A stretch of DNA of 64,000 bases, taken from positions 1,860,001-1,924,000 of the forward strand of contig JACONQ010000008.1 of NCBI GenBank assembly GCA_014281115.1. The letters run 5' to 3'. Below the pieces are notes generated by a model. That model did not search any database, had not been told where the DNA came from, and saw only the letters and a list, made by a program, of their open reading frames with translations. This document shows, piece after piece, positions 35,668-47,207 of the stretch (positions are counted from its first letter, which is position 1; the number at the start of each line of letters is the position of its first letter). A program made the position numbers and the translations under genes. The stretch is from Laburnicola sp. R22_1. Its lineage: Eukaryota; Ascomycota; Dothideomycetes; Pleosporales; Didymosphaeriaceae.

Positions 35668-36971
35668 ATTTTTTTTTACGACTAAGGGGTTTCTAATAAA
35701 AATATTATAATAATAGCAGATATTCCTCCTACTATTATATACACAAAAAAGCGTTTTAAGATATTAATAAAAAGGGGTTAGCGCGTTATAAGTAAGCTAA
35801 GCGAGCTTAGCGCACTTAGCGCGCCCACTTTAACTAAAAAAATATCTATATACAAAACTATAGGTAAGGCTATATTACTATACTATAGTTTAGGATAGGG
35901 GAAAAAGGTATAAGATAGCGCTAGCGCCATAACTAGTATAACGCTGCAACTATTATCTTTATTACTATTATTTCTAAAGATTGCTAGCAATAGCTATTAT
36001 AATAGTAGGTTTATACTACTTATAAGATATATATTAGATAGAAGCTTATACACTATAGGTATACTAACGCTCTATATCTATATTAAAGTTAACGTTAAGG
36101 ACACTTCTACTGCTCTATTTCCTACTATTTTCCTAAGCTTTAATACTAATACTGCTATTAAGGCCGTCTAAAAGTACGCTCTAAAGATCTATCCGCTTGC
36201 CACTATTACTAGGTCTATACTAGAATACTACTCTATTTAAGATATTATTAATAGGAAGTAGAAGGTATACCTTACCCTATACAAGGCAGTCCTAGTATAC
36301 TAGTTAGGCTAGTAATAGATTAGTAACTATAAGAGTAGTAATAATAGATATATAGAGTTCCTACTATAGTTTTTTATATTGCTGCTAGTTAGAAAGGCGG
36401 CAATAGAGGGCAGGATTAAGGAGAAAGAGAAGAAGATATTTATTAATAAGTTGCTAGGGGAGGAAAGTATTATATAGATGCGTTAGATCCTTGCGGTTAT
36501 TATAGCGTTAGATAGTAAGCTAGTTAGTTTTCTATACACGCTTTAAGTAACCTAATAGATATTAGAGCGCTTATAGATAATTAGGGGGCAAGTGCGCAGT
36601 TTATAAACTGTTCTTATAAACTATTATTACGTTAGTAGAGACTAGGAGTAGATTATATTTTTAGGCGCTAGACTAGAGCGGCCTTTCTATCCCAACCTAC
36701 GCAGGCTTAATTTAAAAAATATATTAAAAAGGTAATTAACACTAAGTAAACAATGCGACCGCTATTACTAATAAGGAGGAATTATATCTACTAGAGTAGA
36801 AATAGAGTCTTACTATTCTTTATAAACTAGATTGCTTAGCGAGCTTATAATACGCTAACTCTTTTTATTAACACTACCTTAAAATACTTTTCTATATATA
36901 TAATAGCAGAAGGGATATCTACTATTATTATAATATTTTTATTAGAAACCCCTTAGTTATAAGAAAAAAAT
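35668..36971. mobile_element. E1 inverted-repeat element, copy 3 (~1.3 kb)
   Basis: A full left end (35,668-35,850, with ACGACTAAGGGGTTTCTAAT and TTAGCGCGTTATAAGTAAGC) and an inverted right end (about 36,832-36,971) enclose an interior homologous to E1 copy 2. Copy 3 lacks the telomere-like insertion after ACAATGCGAC that copy 2 shows. RIPed; no intact frame and no transposase motif recognised. Confidence 0.78.
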
Positions 36972-37546
36972 TTAACTCTATAAACTAGACTAGCTACTAG
37001 TCTAACTAGTATATAAGAATAGCCTTATAAATAGTTAAGTATACGTATCTATTATACTAAATAAGCTTATAAATAGAATAGAACTCTAGCGTAGTTACTT
37101 TAATAGTCGCTTTAATAGTAATAGTACAAATCTTTAGTATATACTTTTAGTAATAGTAAGTACTTCTTTAGAAATAATATTAATACCTAGATAAATAGTA
37201 GGGCGTAAAGAAATAGTAGGAGATTTATTAAGAATAACCTTAATATAGTAATAGAGTAATAGTGTATCTAGTATATATTATCTTTATTCTACTTATATAA
37301 AATAGTACGTATTTATTAATATAATAAATATTAACTTATACTATTTGCAATAATCTAGATAATAGATTTATAATAATTAGGATAGCGAAAAAGAATAGCT
37401 TATAGTATTACCGCGCTAAAGTTTTATCCCTCTTCTAAACTTCTAACTATAGCCTTTTTATAAAAATTTTACTTATAGAAGTCTTGCGCTAAGACTACTA
37501 AGCTCGCTTAGTAGTTTAAACGCGCTTTTTTTATAATTATCTTTTT
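36972..37546. repeat. AT-rich RIPed DNA, nothing recognised
   Basis: Stops in all frames and no named repeat. Confidence 0.5.
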
Positions 37547-37652
37547 ACGCTCTTTTTAATTACTAAGTAGGAGGCTCTGCTTATTTTATTATATTTTTCA
37601 GATAAAAGCTTTTATTATCCTACTTCTAGGTAGATAAATTAACGCCATATAC
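37547..37652 (+). repeat. R1 dispersed ~100 bp repeat, copy 5
   Basis: Same orientation as copies 3 and 4. The central part is mutated (TTTTCAGATAAAAGC), while the flanking CGCTCTTTTTAATTACTAAG and AAATTAACGCCATATA are kept. Confidence 0.8.
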
Positions 37653-37878
37653 ACAAACTTACATAGTTATATATAAATAGTCTAAATAAGTAATTTTTTT
37701 AAAGCTTTATACCTTTTTACTAGTTAAGCTATAATTTTAATTTTTTTAATAGATTTATAGTGAAAATACTAGTTTTTAATTATATAATTTAAAAATAATA
37801 TTTTTATTACGTAACTAGTTAGTAATTAATAAAAGGCTCTTTATTTTACTAGTTATTATATATATTATATAATATTAT

Positions 37879-38008
37879 AGCTCGCTTATAACGCGCTAAC
37901 TTCTTTTTATTAACATCTTAAAATGCTTTTCTGTGTATACAATAGTAGAAGGAATAACTGCTATTATTATAATATTTTTATTAGAAACCCCTTAGTCGTA
38001 AAAAAACC
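37879..38008 (-). repeat. E1 terminal repeat, solitary
   Basis: E1 end in reverse orientation from GCTCGCTTATAACGCGCTAA to CTTAGTCGTAAAAAAACC. No matching left end was identified. Confidence 0.75.
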
Positions 38009-38700
38009 ATAATATAAAAATATAGTACTAATAAAATATTATATAATTTTTTAAAAAAGTTATAATAATAATAAAGTAGTTAAAAAGTTACTAAAGTTTA
38101 AACCTTTTAATATAGTGTTCTTTGCTAAGCTACTAATTTTTATCTAATCTATTTTTTTAAATAATTATAAAACTATATATTTTTTCTATTTTTAAATATA
38201 TAAAATCTAGAATTTAGAGTTAGGTAGTAGTTCTATATAATAGGCTAGTAATTAATACTATTATATTAACTAGTAATTACTATCTAGTAAAAGACTTTAA
38301 CTTTATACTTTAAAAAAGTTTTTAATTTTTTAAAGCTTACTAAGTAGCTTACTAACTAGATTACTAAGCTTTTTTAAATTTTAACTAATTAAAGAGCTTT
38401 ATTTACTAATTAATTAGTATTTTATAGGTAGCAGAGGCACCTAAAGTATTCTAGCTGCCTTAAATACTCTAAGTGCACTAGTAGTATAAGTGTGTATTCT
38501 TACGCAATCTTATATATATATACGGTAAGAGAAAAGTACTATCGCTAATATACTTAGGGCGTATTTAGTGCGTAGGCGTGCGCAGGCATGCTTAGAGCCG
38601 CCTAGGTGCTTATAGTCGCTTAAAACTTTTCCTATTATACTAAATAATTTAAAAACTTTTTTAGTAATAATAATACTATATAAATATATAATATATTTTA
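38009..38700. repeat. AT-rich RIPed DNA, nothing recognised
   Basis: Leads up to the TA target duplication of pogo element D. Confidence 0.5.
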
Positions 38701-38872
38701 TCAGTAGCCCGGACAGATTAGTCCGCCGGTCAGTTTTTCTTGGCAACTTCGAGGTCCCTCATAAATCATTATAGAACACCACCAACGTTACTTCATAGTG
38801 ACTCATAATAACCTACTATAACTTACAATATACCAAGTTACTATTTAATCTACTTTTTATATCGTGCAGCCT

Positions 38873-38901
38873 CTTTGCGCGGCTGCTGCAGCCGCGCAAA
38901 G
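38873..38901. repeat. Near-perfect 29 bp inverted repeat
   Basis: Two 14 bp arms (CTTTGCGCGGCTGC and its complement) around a single T, in the non-coding 3' part of pogo D. It is GC-rich in an otherwise RIPed context. Confidence 0.8.
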
Positions 38902-39099
38902 CTAAGGAGTCTTTCTTAGCAGTACGAACTTACAACAAGTCTCCCTATAATATACGATATATTATCTACCATACTATACGTAGGCAATATATAGTATACT
39001 TATTATGATTCGCAGTGAAGCATACTATATCTTAAGTAGTACTTTATCTAATTTTTAGTTACTAAGTGCGTACTATTGCAAGATAAAGTTAACCCGTTA

Positions 39100-40824
39100 T
39101 TTTTGGCCTTATAGTAACCTATAATAAAGTCACTCTGATTTACTGTCAACACTATCTGAAAATAAGCCGCTAAGGGTAACATCTAACTCCTCCTCTATCT
39201 CTTTATCTATCTAACAGGTCCTTGCGTTGTGCCCAGGCTCTCCGCACCTCCCATAGCGGCGTTGTGTTAAGGGACCTGCCTCTCCCTCACTACTACCTTG
39301 CGCCCTTTTCAACAACTTCACCCCAATAGAAGGGCTTTCTACTCCTAAATCTGCTCCCTAAGCAAAGCCTAGCGTCCCACCTTTCTAAATGCGCTTTCTT
39401 TTACGCGTTTTTCACTTTGTTAGAATCTTAATTTGCTCCTTAAGTTCCTTAATGCGGGTCTCTTAAAGTACACTATGGTAGAGCATAAGTTCAGCACCTT
39501 TTATAAGCTGTGAGTAGCTCAATTTAGCATTGGGTAGAGACCGAATAAAAGAGTCGCGTACGATCTTTGACTAGGATCCAAACTCGAGGGTATTGCTTAG
39601 GGTCCTAGCTTACCATGGTGTATCCAGTGGGGTACCCTGAGGTGGAGTGTGAATACGCACATTAAGGCGATCTACCACCACTAACGCATCTAAAGAAACA
39701 AGCCTAGAGGCCTTAAAGGCTTTCTTATAGTTTTCTAGTGTAAACATATTAAAAAACGCATTGCGAAAGGCTAGTAGGAAGCCCTCTTTATTAATATAAA
39801 AGACGCGTTAGCGCGCTAAGTCCCGCACGCGCTAGGAGTACTTTAGCTTTAGTGGCGCGAAACAGACCACATTAAGCGGCTGGAGGATATAAGATAAGTG
39901 CGCTGGCATACAGAGTGTTAGGATCTTCTGTTCTAGGCAATAATCCTTAAAATCCTAGGAGTGGTGGCTCTTATAGCTGTCTAGAATAAGTAACCTCTAT
40001 AACCCTACTATGCGCGGCCTTGTATACGCGTCAAAGTGCTTCAATTACGCGACTCTAAGCTTGTTGTTAGTCTAGCTAGTCTTAGAGACTAAGAGCTTTC
40101 AATCGTGGGGGATACTAGTCTCCTTATACCACGCTAAGATATGGACTCGCCCTTTGTAGATAATAAAGGGCGGGGCAGCATACCTAGCAGCGCAAATACT
40201 CTAAATTACTATAACCCACTTGCGGTTGCCTAGCTAAACAAGCGTAGGTTAAGAATGTCTTTCTAAACTAGTTACAACCTTTATTAAGCTAATAACTCCT
40301 ATCTAGAAGCCTATCTTATTAAAGTTATAAATATCTTTATCCTACACTCTATACTTAGCTTTTATGTCCTCCACTAGCTAAAACTACGCGTTTATAACCT
40401 CTAGGTCTTCCTATTATATCCTCTATCAGTCCTTCGCTCAATTAAAAGTCATTTTAAGCTTAGGTACGCGCTTTACAAAGCGCTAAGCCCAGTATTATCC
40501 TACAGGGTCTCTGTGCCGCGCAGCTAGCAGTTTGTTAGCCATATCTTCCACCTTACCTAGCTAGGGTGCAAATCCTTGCGAATCTAGGTTAAGGATATAC
40601 TATATAAGCGTCTGCTCTTTAGTTGTAGTAAGCTTTGCCATGCCTAATTGTGTATCTGCTTAGGCGGTAATTCCGTTAATTTAATTGCTTAGTGTAGACT
40701 TTGGGATATTATATGCTGTAGCAGCGCGTCGCAGGCTTAAAATTTGCTTATTCTAATAGGCGTAAAGGGCAAGCTTAATTCTGCCTTCTTAATTAGATAA
40801 TAACGCGTTGTGTTGTTAAGACAT
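39100..40824 (-). pseudogene. pogo-type transposase D, RIP-inactivated
   Basis: From ATG 40,824 the minus strand reads: an N-terminal HTH region (A-A-T-A-Y-N-I-P-K-S-T-L), a CENP-B-type second HTH (A-K-L-T-T-T-K-E-Q-T-L-I), then the DDE_1 core with N-F-N-K-I-G-F, R-K-W-V-I-V-I, P-P-F-I-I-Y-K-G and S-Y-I-L-Q-P-L-N-type segments. Near 39,200-39,250 is a C-terminal zinc knuckle C-G-E-P-G-H-N-A-R-T-C. More than fifteen in-frame stops are present. Such transposases cut and paste their element into TA. Confidence 0.8.
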
Positions 40825-40879
40825 TATAATTTATAGTAAAGTGTTGTGGTCTTGGCAAAAACTGTCCGGGCTACTGATA

Positions 40880-41288
40880 GAATATGTTATTAAAGGAATT
40901 TTTATACTTAATATTATAAGTAGTACTAGCTATATTTACTATAACCTATTAGAATGCTATTATAAATAAATAGTACTTAATTAACTATTTTACTAAGGGC
41001 TTACAACTTTGTTGCATTAGTTGGCGAACGAGGGCGTTGCAAGCACAGCTGCATGCCCCGGTAGATTGGTCAAATCCGGGGAAGTTAGCCGCCGACGTAT
41101 GTTGTCCGAAGTCCCGGCAGGCGGGGAGACATGGTTCGTTCCATGGTTGGCCAAGATGTTCCCTCAGCCTCGTTTCAAATGCCTTTCTGGTGGCGCTAGG
41201 TGTCAAACCTTTCGGGCGTGCTGAGACGGGTCACGGGTGTAAAAGGATGTGAGCTGCACAGTCCCTGGCTTTTCGACCAACAGCTCCC
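40880..41288. other. 5' flank of the glucokinase gene
   Basis: RIPed to about 40,985, then ordinary DNA. Presumed promoter of the glucokinase gene; no clear TATA box. Short frames here have no recognisable content. Confidence 0.5.
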
Positions 41289-43252
41289 ATGCGCATGCGA
41301 CGCCCCTCATCTGCCCACCCAGCCGAAGCCCGCAGCCAACAGAGCCCGCTCTCGGCCCACCTCGTCCTTGGCGGCCTCTTCCTCGTGCTAGTGCTGGTCC
41401 TGCAGGTGGGAGCCCCGCACCTGCCGCACGCGCTCCTGCGCCTCTTCACCACAAAGGAGCCGTCACCCGCCATCACACCACTCGAGCCCGTCCTCTATAA
41501 ACAGCCGCCCGTCTGCCCGAAGCCCTCGCAGAGAGTCGAATCCCCTGGCACCTTCAACAAGGACACCGAGCGCAGCATGGCGTTGGCAGAGCAAGCAAAG
41601 CGCGTCGCGGCCGAGTTCGACTTTGGGCGCAATGCCGTCAACAAGGCCGTCAAGGAGTTTATACGGGAGATGGGTGGGTATTCGAAGGTACACTCGAGCA
41701 GACAGCCGCTGACGGCGTGCAGACGAGGGTTTGCAGCAGCAAGGCACAGAGCTGAGCCAGATCCCCACCTACGTCACCGCGGTGCCCAATGGAACGGAGA
41801 AGGTGCGGCTGCCACACATACACACAGTCCACTGGCAATGGCACGGCTAATGCGCGACAGGGCCTCTACATGGCCGTCGACCTGGGCGGCACCAACTTCC
41901 GCGTGTGCTCTGTCCAGCTGCACGGCAACACCACCTTCTCGCTCACCCAGAGCAAGGTCGCCATACCCAAGGAGCTCATGGTGGCTGAGACGGCCAAGGA
42001 GCTCTTCTCGTTTCTGGCCAAGCAAATCGAGGAGTTTCTGAAGACGCACCACGAGGAACACTACACGGGGCACACCCGGCGCAAGGAGAGCGGAGGTACT
42101 GTCAAGGAAGAAGAGATCTTCAACCTGGGCTTCACCTTTTCGTTCCCCGTGAACCAGATTGGTATCAACAAGGGGCTGCTCATGCGCTGGACAAAGGGTT
42201 TCGATATTGCTGACGCCGTGGGCAAAGATGTCTGCGCTCTGCTTCAGACCGAAATCGACGCGCTCGGCCTGCCCGTACGTGTGGCGGCCTTGGTGAACGA
42301 CACGGTTGGAACGCTTATGGCTCGATCGTACACATCCCCTGGCAAGACCGGCACACTGTTGGGTGGTATCTTTGGCACTGGGACGAATGGCGCATATGTG
42401 GAGAAGCTCGACAAAGTCACAAAGCTCACAAAGAGCAAGGATGCGGGCGAGTACGACAAGTCGACCGGCGAGATGATTGTCAACACCGAGTGGGGTTCCT
42501 TCGATAACTCCCTCCGTACGCTTCCCAACACACCATACGACGTGGAGCTCGACGCGAAGTCGGTTAATCCCGGTATTCAGATGTTTGAAAAGCGCGTATC
42601 TGGCATGTTCTTGGGCGAAATCCTCCGTCTAGCCATTGTTGGGCTACTCAAAGACCCCTCCTTCCCGTTATTCCGCGACGAGAACTCGGCACAGAACGAT
42701 ATCCACAGCACCACACAGATCTACGACGATTCGCCGATATACAAGCAGTGGGGCATTGATACTAGCTTCCTCAGCGTCTGTGCCGGAGACACCAGTCCTG
42801 GCTATAGGATGGTAAGGCAAACGTTGGATAAAGATTATGGTATCACAGCTGTGAGCGAAGAGGACGCAGAGGCAGTCATTGCTATCGCAGCCGCTGTTGG
42901 TCGCCGTGCAGCCCGGCTTGCTGCCGTTGCAATCGCCGGCATCGTCATTGAGACGGGCAGACTGGACTCGCCCAAGAGCACTGCTACCACGGAGCAGAAA
43001 GAGGGCATCGACCCTCCAAGAGGAGACACCGAAATCGCCGAAGAGGACATCATCGACATTGGTGTCGATGGCTCGCTCGTCGAATTCTATCCAAAGTTTG
43101 AAGACCATATTCGCGCAGCCTTGCGGGAAATCGATGGCATAGGAGAGAAGGGTGAGAAGCGCATCAGAATTGGCATTGCCAAGGATGGATCTGGAGTGGG
43201 CGCCGCGCTGATTGCGCTGGTTGCCGGTAAAGTGGGTGTTGATACCCAATAG
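41289..43252 (+). CDS. glkA: Glucokinase with hydrophobic N-terminal extension
   Basis: Phosphorylates glucose with ATP, the entry step of glycolysis. Exons 41,289-41,673, 41,723-41,802 and 41,861-43,252 join in phase (introns of 49 and 58 nt) to 618 aa. The core is ascomycete glucokinase: I-P-T-Y-V-T-A-V-P-N-G-T-E-K, phosphate loop L-G-G-T-N-F-R (163-169), F-S-F-P, catalytic Asp302 in L-V-N-D-T-V-G-T, G-T-G-T-N-G-A-Y and N-T-E-W-G-S-F, and an adenosine region near the C-terminus (G-S-G-V-G-A-A-L). All key residues are intact, unlike the non-catalytic hexokinase-like regulators. Residues 25-41 (L-V-L-G-G-L-F-L-V-L-V-L-V-L) form a membrane-spanning or signal-anchor segment, and ~50 Pro/Ser-rich residues link it to the core. 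The usual start of the family corresponds to M97 (41,577; 522 aa), so the extension depends on the upstream start. It is the only gene in a ~3 kb island flanked by pogo D and pogo C. Confidence 0.93.
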
Positions 43253-43963
43253 AGGTGTAACATATGAGCGGGGTGTTTGGGTAGTCATGTGTACGCAAAA
43301 GGCTTCATTTGGCAAGATCTGGTTCTGTGATATGCAGTACAAACTTCTACCAACCATGAGATGTACAAATTCATGCAGTGGTTCTCGTGCGTTCGAGTTG
43401 ATGTTGGTTTCTTACTCAGGGCTCTTCTAGCGTAGTGTGTGCTTTTCCTACTAGTCCAGGAATTTTCAAGATAGCCAGCCATCCTTCATTCTCGTCTCCT
43501 CTTTGCACCCGTGTCTACTACTAGCGACGCACTAAGACGACGTCTTCCATACTGCAGTTGTGGTGTGATACCCACGCTCTACACCCAGTAGATTATTAGT
43601 AAACGTAAAGCTATGCAGGAGTGGGTAAGCACATACCGAGCAGGGTGATATTGTCATCTCTTTTGAGAAGCTTGATGGACGATTTTTGCCATAAAAACTA
43701 TATGTAGGAAAAAAAAAAGGCGAGGTGGGGTAGCGGGGCAAAGGGGGCCGATGACGATGGTGTCGAAGGGTGAGGGGTAGCTAGCGCTGGTTAGTGGGCG
43801 AGGGGCGGGTCTGTGTGGGAGGCACCCCCATAAAATAATTTGTGTCCGATGCCAAGATGCTCCTATAGTTAACACAGCACCTATAAGCTACCTATAAGCT
43901 AGAAATACCTCTATAAGCTTTTTTATACAAGGAGTTACTTTTAGCTATATTAACGAAACTATA
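43253..43963. other. 3' flank of the glucokinase gene
   Basis: Ordinary composition to about 43,860, then AT-rich up to the TA at the left end of pogo C. No gene recognised. Confidence 0.6.
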
Positions 43964-45834
43964 ACGTACTCCACAACCGAGCGACTCACCCAACTGAGTG
44001 ACTCACTTTTGCCAAGACCCCACTAAAACGTACTACCATTAATAGTACAACGCGATGCCTTAATAACATAATAAACTACTAGTGTTAAACAAAACTTATA
44101 TACAGCTTACGATTTAGACTATTAAATAAGACGCGTTACTTTTGTAAAGACGCGCTACTACTATCTATAATATTCCTTAAAAGACCCTTAGCCAATAACG
44201 CGCTAGAATTGCCTTCTAACGCGACTGCCTACTCAACATAATAAAGCTTACTATAAGAGAGGAGTAGGCGATTATATAGTATGTACTCGACCTAGACTTG
44301 CAAGAATTTTCGCTACGGCTTACTACTATAAAGGATATAGCTAATTCTTTGCTAGCTAAGCGGTATCGCGACCCTATAGGCTATAGCTAGGCTCTAAACT
44401 TTGTTAAGCGCTAGCCAGAGCTTAAAGTTAAGTTTAATTGAAAGTACAACTATAAGAGAGCTCTTTAGAAGAATTCTAAGGTAATATAAGACTGGTTTCG
44501 GCTTATAGAGAATATAAAGGCTAAGTATAGTATTCTAGATAAGGACACCTACAATTTTAACAAGTCTAGCTTTATAATAGGCATAATATTAACTAGAGTA
44601 GTAGTTATAGGCTCTAAGTATCGAGGATGGCCAAAGTAGGTGCAGTAGGGCAATAGGAAGTGGACAATAGTCATCCAAGGTATTAACGCGATAGGGTGGT
44701 GAATCCCACCCTTTATTATCTTTAGAGGCAAGTACCACCTCTCCGCCTAGTATAAGGAGAAGGATCTACCTTATAATTAGGTTATTGCAGTCTCTAAGAA
44801 CGGCTAGATAATAAATAAGCTTAGTCTATAATAGCTAAAGTACTTTAATAAGTATACAAAGAGGCGTACTACTAGTAGAGCACGTTTACTTATTATTAAT
44901 AGCCACGAAAGTTATAACTCGCTTAACTTAGGATTACTATAAAAAGAATAATATTATTACTCTCTATATGCCTTTATATTTGTCGCACCTCTTATAGCCA
45001 CTTAACGTAGGTTGTTTTACGCCGTTAAAGAAGGTGTACAGGCGCTAAGCCAAGAATCTAATACGTAACCACATTACGCACATAACTAAAATAGAGTTCC
45101 TATCTTGCTTTATTGCTACTTTTAAGGCTTTAATTACTAAAAGTAATATTAAAGAAGGCTTTTAAGGTGCTGGCCTAGTGCCCTATAACTTAGAGGCTGT
45201 ACTATCGCAGCTTAATGTCTGCCTGTGTACGCCTCCAGAATGTACTATTCGCAATAGTATATAGAAGTCGCAAACTCTACGAAATAGTACAAAACTTAGG
45301 TCACAATCAATGCTAGTTAAGTAGAGAATTTAAAGGCATATGGATAGTTTTCTAACTTATATAGTTAAGGCAGTGGAAAAGCTCGTTAAAGGCGCTAAGC
45401 TAATAGGGCATTCTTTAGTGTTAATAACCAAACGCAACACTAAACTTTAAACTACTAATAAGGCCGCCACGCGATGTAAATCGCATAAAAGAAAGCGATT
45501 GCAGTAAGAAGGAGCTCTTATAGCCAAAGAGAGCCAGCGGCTGGCTACTCTAAAGAACTTTGCGGCACGTAGTAATAGTAAGAAGGCAAAGAAGAGGGCG
45601 CGCGTTGATGGAGGCAAGCTAACTTAATAGCGCTGTGGACGCTATGGCGAGCCTAGACACAATAAAACAACGTGTAAGTAACCTACAAAAGTAGATTCTA
45701 AATAGATTAGCCTATTTAGACTATTAATAATAGTTCGTATTAACTCTATACTATCGTGAATAGTACATGTTTTAGTGGGATCTTGGCAAAAGTAAGTTGC
45801 TTAGTTAGGTAAGTCGCTCGATTATAGAGTACGT
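43964..45834 (+). mobile_element. pogo/Fot1-type DNA transposon C (1.87 kb)
   Basis: Inverted ends of about 70 bp start ACGTACTC and continue through GAGCGACTCACCCAACTGAG and CTTTTGCCAAGACCCCACTA; the right end is the complement with C/T changes. TA flanks both sides (43,962-43,963; 45,835-45,836). The length is typical of Fot1-like elements. It marks the right border of the glucokinase island. Confidence 0.88.
44055..45700 (+). pseudogene. pogo-type transposase C, RIP-inactivated
   Basis: One frame from ATG 44,055 keeps the DDE_1 landmarks: Y-N-F-N-K-S-S-F, N-R-K-W-T-I-V-I-Q-G-I-N-A, I-P-P-F-I-I-F-R-G-K-Y, V-S-K-N-G (Asp of S-D-N-G changed to Lys), L-L-I-I-N-S-H-E (Asp position changed to Asn) and a C-terminal zinc knuckle G-E-P-R-H-N-K-T-T-C. 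Both visible catalytic Asp changes are G to A type. Many TAA/TAG stops follow the CpA to TpA pattern. Confidence 0.8.
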
Positions 45835-45836
45835 TA

Positions 45837-47207
45837 AATGTAGTTGTATACTCTATTATTAGCTATTAGATCTTAGTATTAGTCTAATCTAGTGATGGAA
45901 AATAAGTAAGATAAGCGATCGCTAAGCGAATAAGTAAGTAACAGGTAAGCGAGAAAAAAATAAGTTAACTAAGCAACGCTTATTTTACTCATAAGTAAAA
46001 TTATAAAAATTAATAACAAATATATATTTATAAACTAGAAAAAAGCTCTATTATTTATATATAAGGACTTTAGTAAGAACTATTATAGTTAATCTTTTAT
46101 TTAGTATTAAAGTCAAAATATTAAGGATAAGTATTTCTAGATTATATATTAATAATAATTTAAAAATACTTATTATTTTAGTATTATACTATTATAATTA
46201 GTAATAATAAAGTATATAGTATATATAGAAAGTATATAGAAAGTATATAGAAAGTATATAGAAAATATATAGAAAGTATATAAAAAGTATATAGAAAGTA
46301 TATAGAAAGTATATAGAAAGTATGTAGAAAGTATATAGAAAGTATATAGTATAAAATAAATAAACTATAAGTTATTTTAATTAATATAACTAAGGTACTA
46401 TAATAAAGTATATAGTCTTAAATAGTATAATAAAAGTGAAGTCGTCCTGCTTATAAATAAACTATAAGCTTAATATTTTAATATAGAATTTTTAGTCTAG
46501 TTATATAAAATATATAAATATATAAAATATAAAGAATTAAAAAGAATAAAAACTATTAATTATATATATATATATAAAGTATAAAGTATAAAGTATAAAG
46601 TATATAAAAAATCTTTATAATAATAAAAGTTAAGTATAAAAGTATTATATAATTTAAAATATATATAGTCTAGAGTATAATAAGATAATAAGATATATTA
46701 TTAAGGTAAATATAAAGTATAATATAAGTAAATATCTAAAACTTATAAACTATAAAAGATTAACAAAATAAAAATTTATTTAGAATTTTTAGTTTATTAT
46801 ATAAATGTAACTATTTAATAATTTAAAATTCTATCTTAGTATCTACCTCTAAATTTACGTCTAAAGAGGCTAGAAATTCTAAAGGTTTTAAGTTAGAATT
46901 TTCTAGCTCTTTATATAAGTCTTTTTCTCTTCTTCTTCTTCTTTTTCTTTTGTATAATTATTAATAAAACCTATTTCCTTCCTAGAAAAGTAATCCTTAT
47001 TATAAATATTAAGCATATTTAGAAAATAGAAATTCTTTCTTATAAAGTATTCTTTATTATTATTAAAGTTCTCTTTATTAAAAAGAACTTCTTTATAGTT
47101 ATTAACTACTTTAGGTATAGTAAGAAACTTAGATAAAAAGCTTCTTATAAGATCTATAATATATTAGTATAAAGTATAAATAGTTATAGAAGTTACTTAC
47201 TAACCTA
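45837..47207. repeat. AT-rich RIPed spacer with simple repeats
   Basis: No gene recognised. It contains the 11 bp and 7 bp tandem arrays listed separately. The minus strand of about 46,900-47,130 keeps an open Asn/Lys/Glu-rich stretch of unknown origin. Confidence 0.6.
46226..46350. repeat. Tandem 11 bp repeat (AGAAAGTATAT)n
   Basis: About eleven copies with a few substitutions. A second short (AAAGTAT)n array follows at 46,578-46,602. Confidence 0.9.

Larger units (their letters stand above)
38701..40877 (-). mobile_element. pogo/Fot1-type DNA transposon D (2.18 kb)
   Basis: Terminal inverted repeats begin TCAGTAGCCCGGACAG at 38,701 and end in the complement at 40,877, each flanked by TA (38,699-38,700 and 40,878-40,879), the Tc1/mariner/pogo target duplication. 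The left terminal repeat carries an extra ~17 bp (ATTAGTCCGCCGGTCAG) between its outer and inner (CTTGGCAA) parts. The transposase runs on the minus strand and is broken by stops. Moderate RIP: TAG/TAA replace Gln and Trp. Confidence 0.88.

Noticed and set aside
38510..38746. 78-codon frame across the left end of pogo D
   Set aside because: It spans the element boundary and has no motif; chance.
41021..41252. Short plus-strand frames before the glucokinase gene
   Set aside because: Overlapping short frames with no family motif, best explained as the 5' flank of the glucokinase gene.
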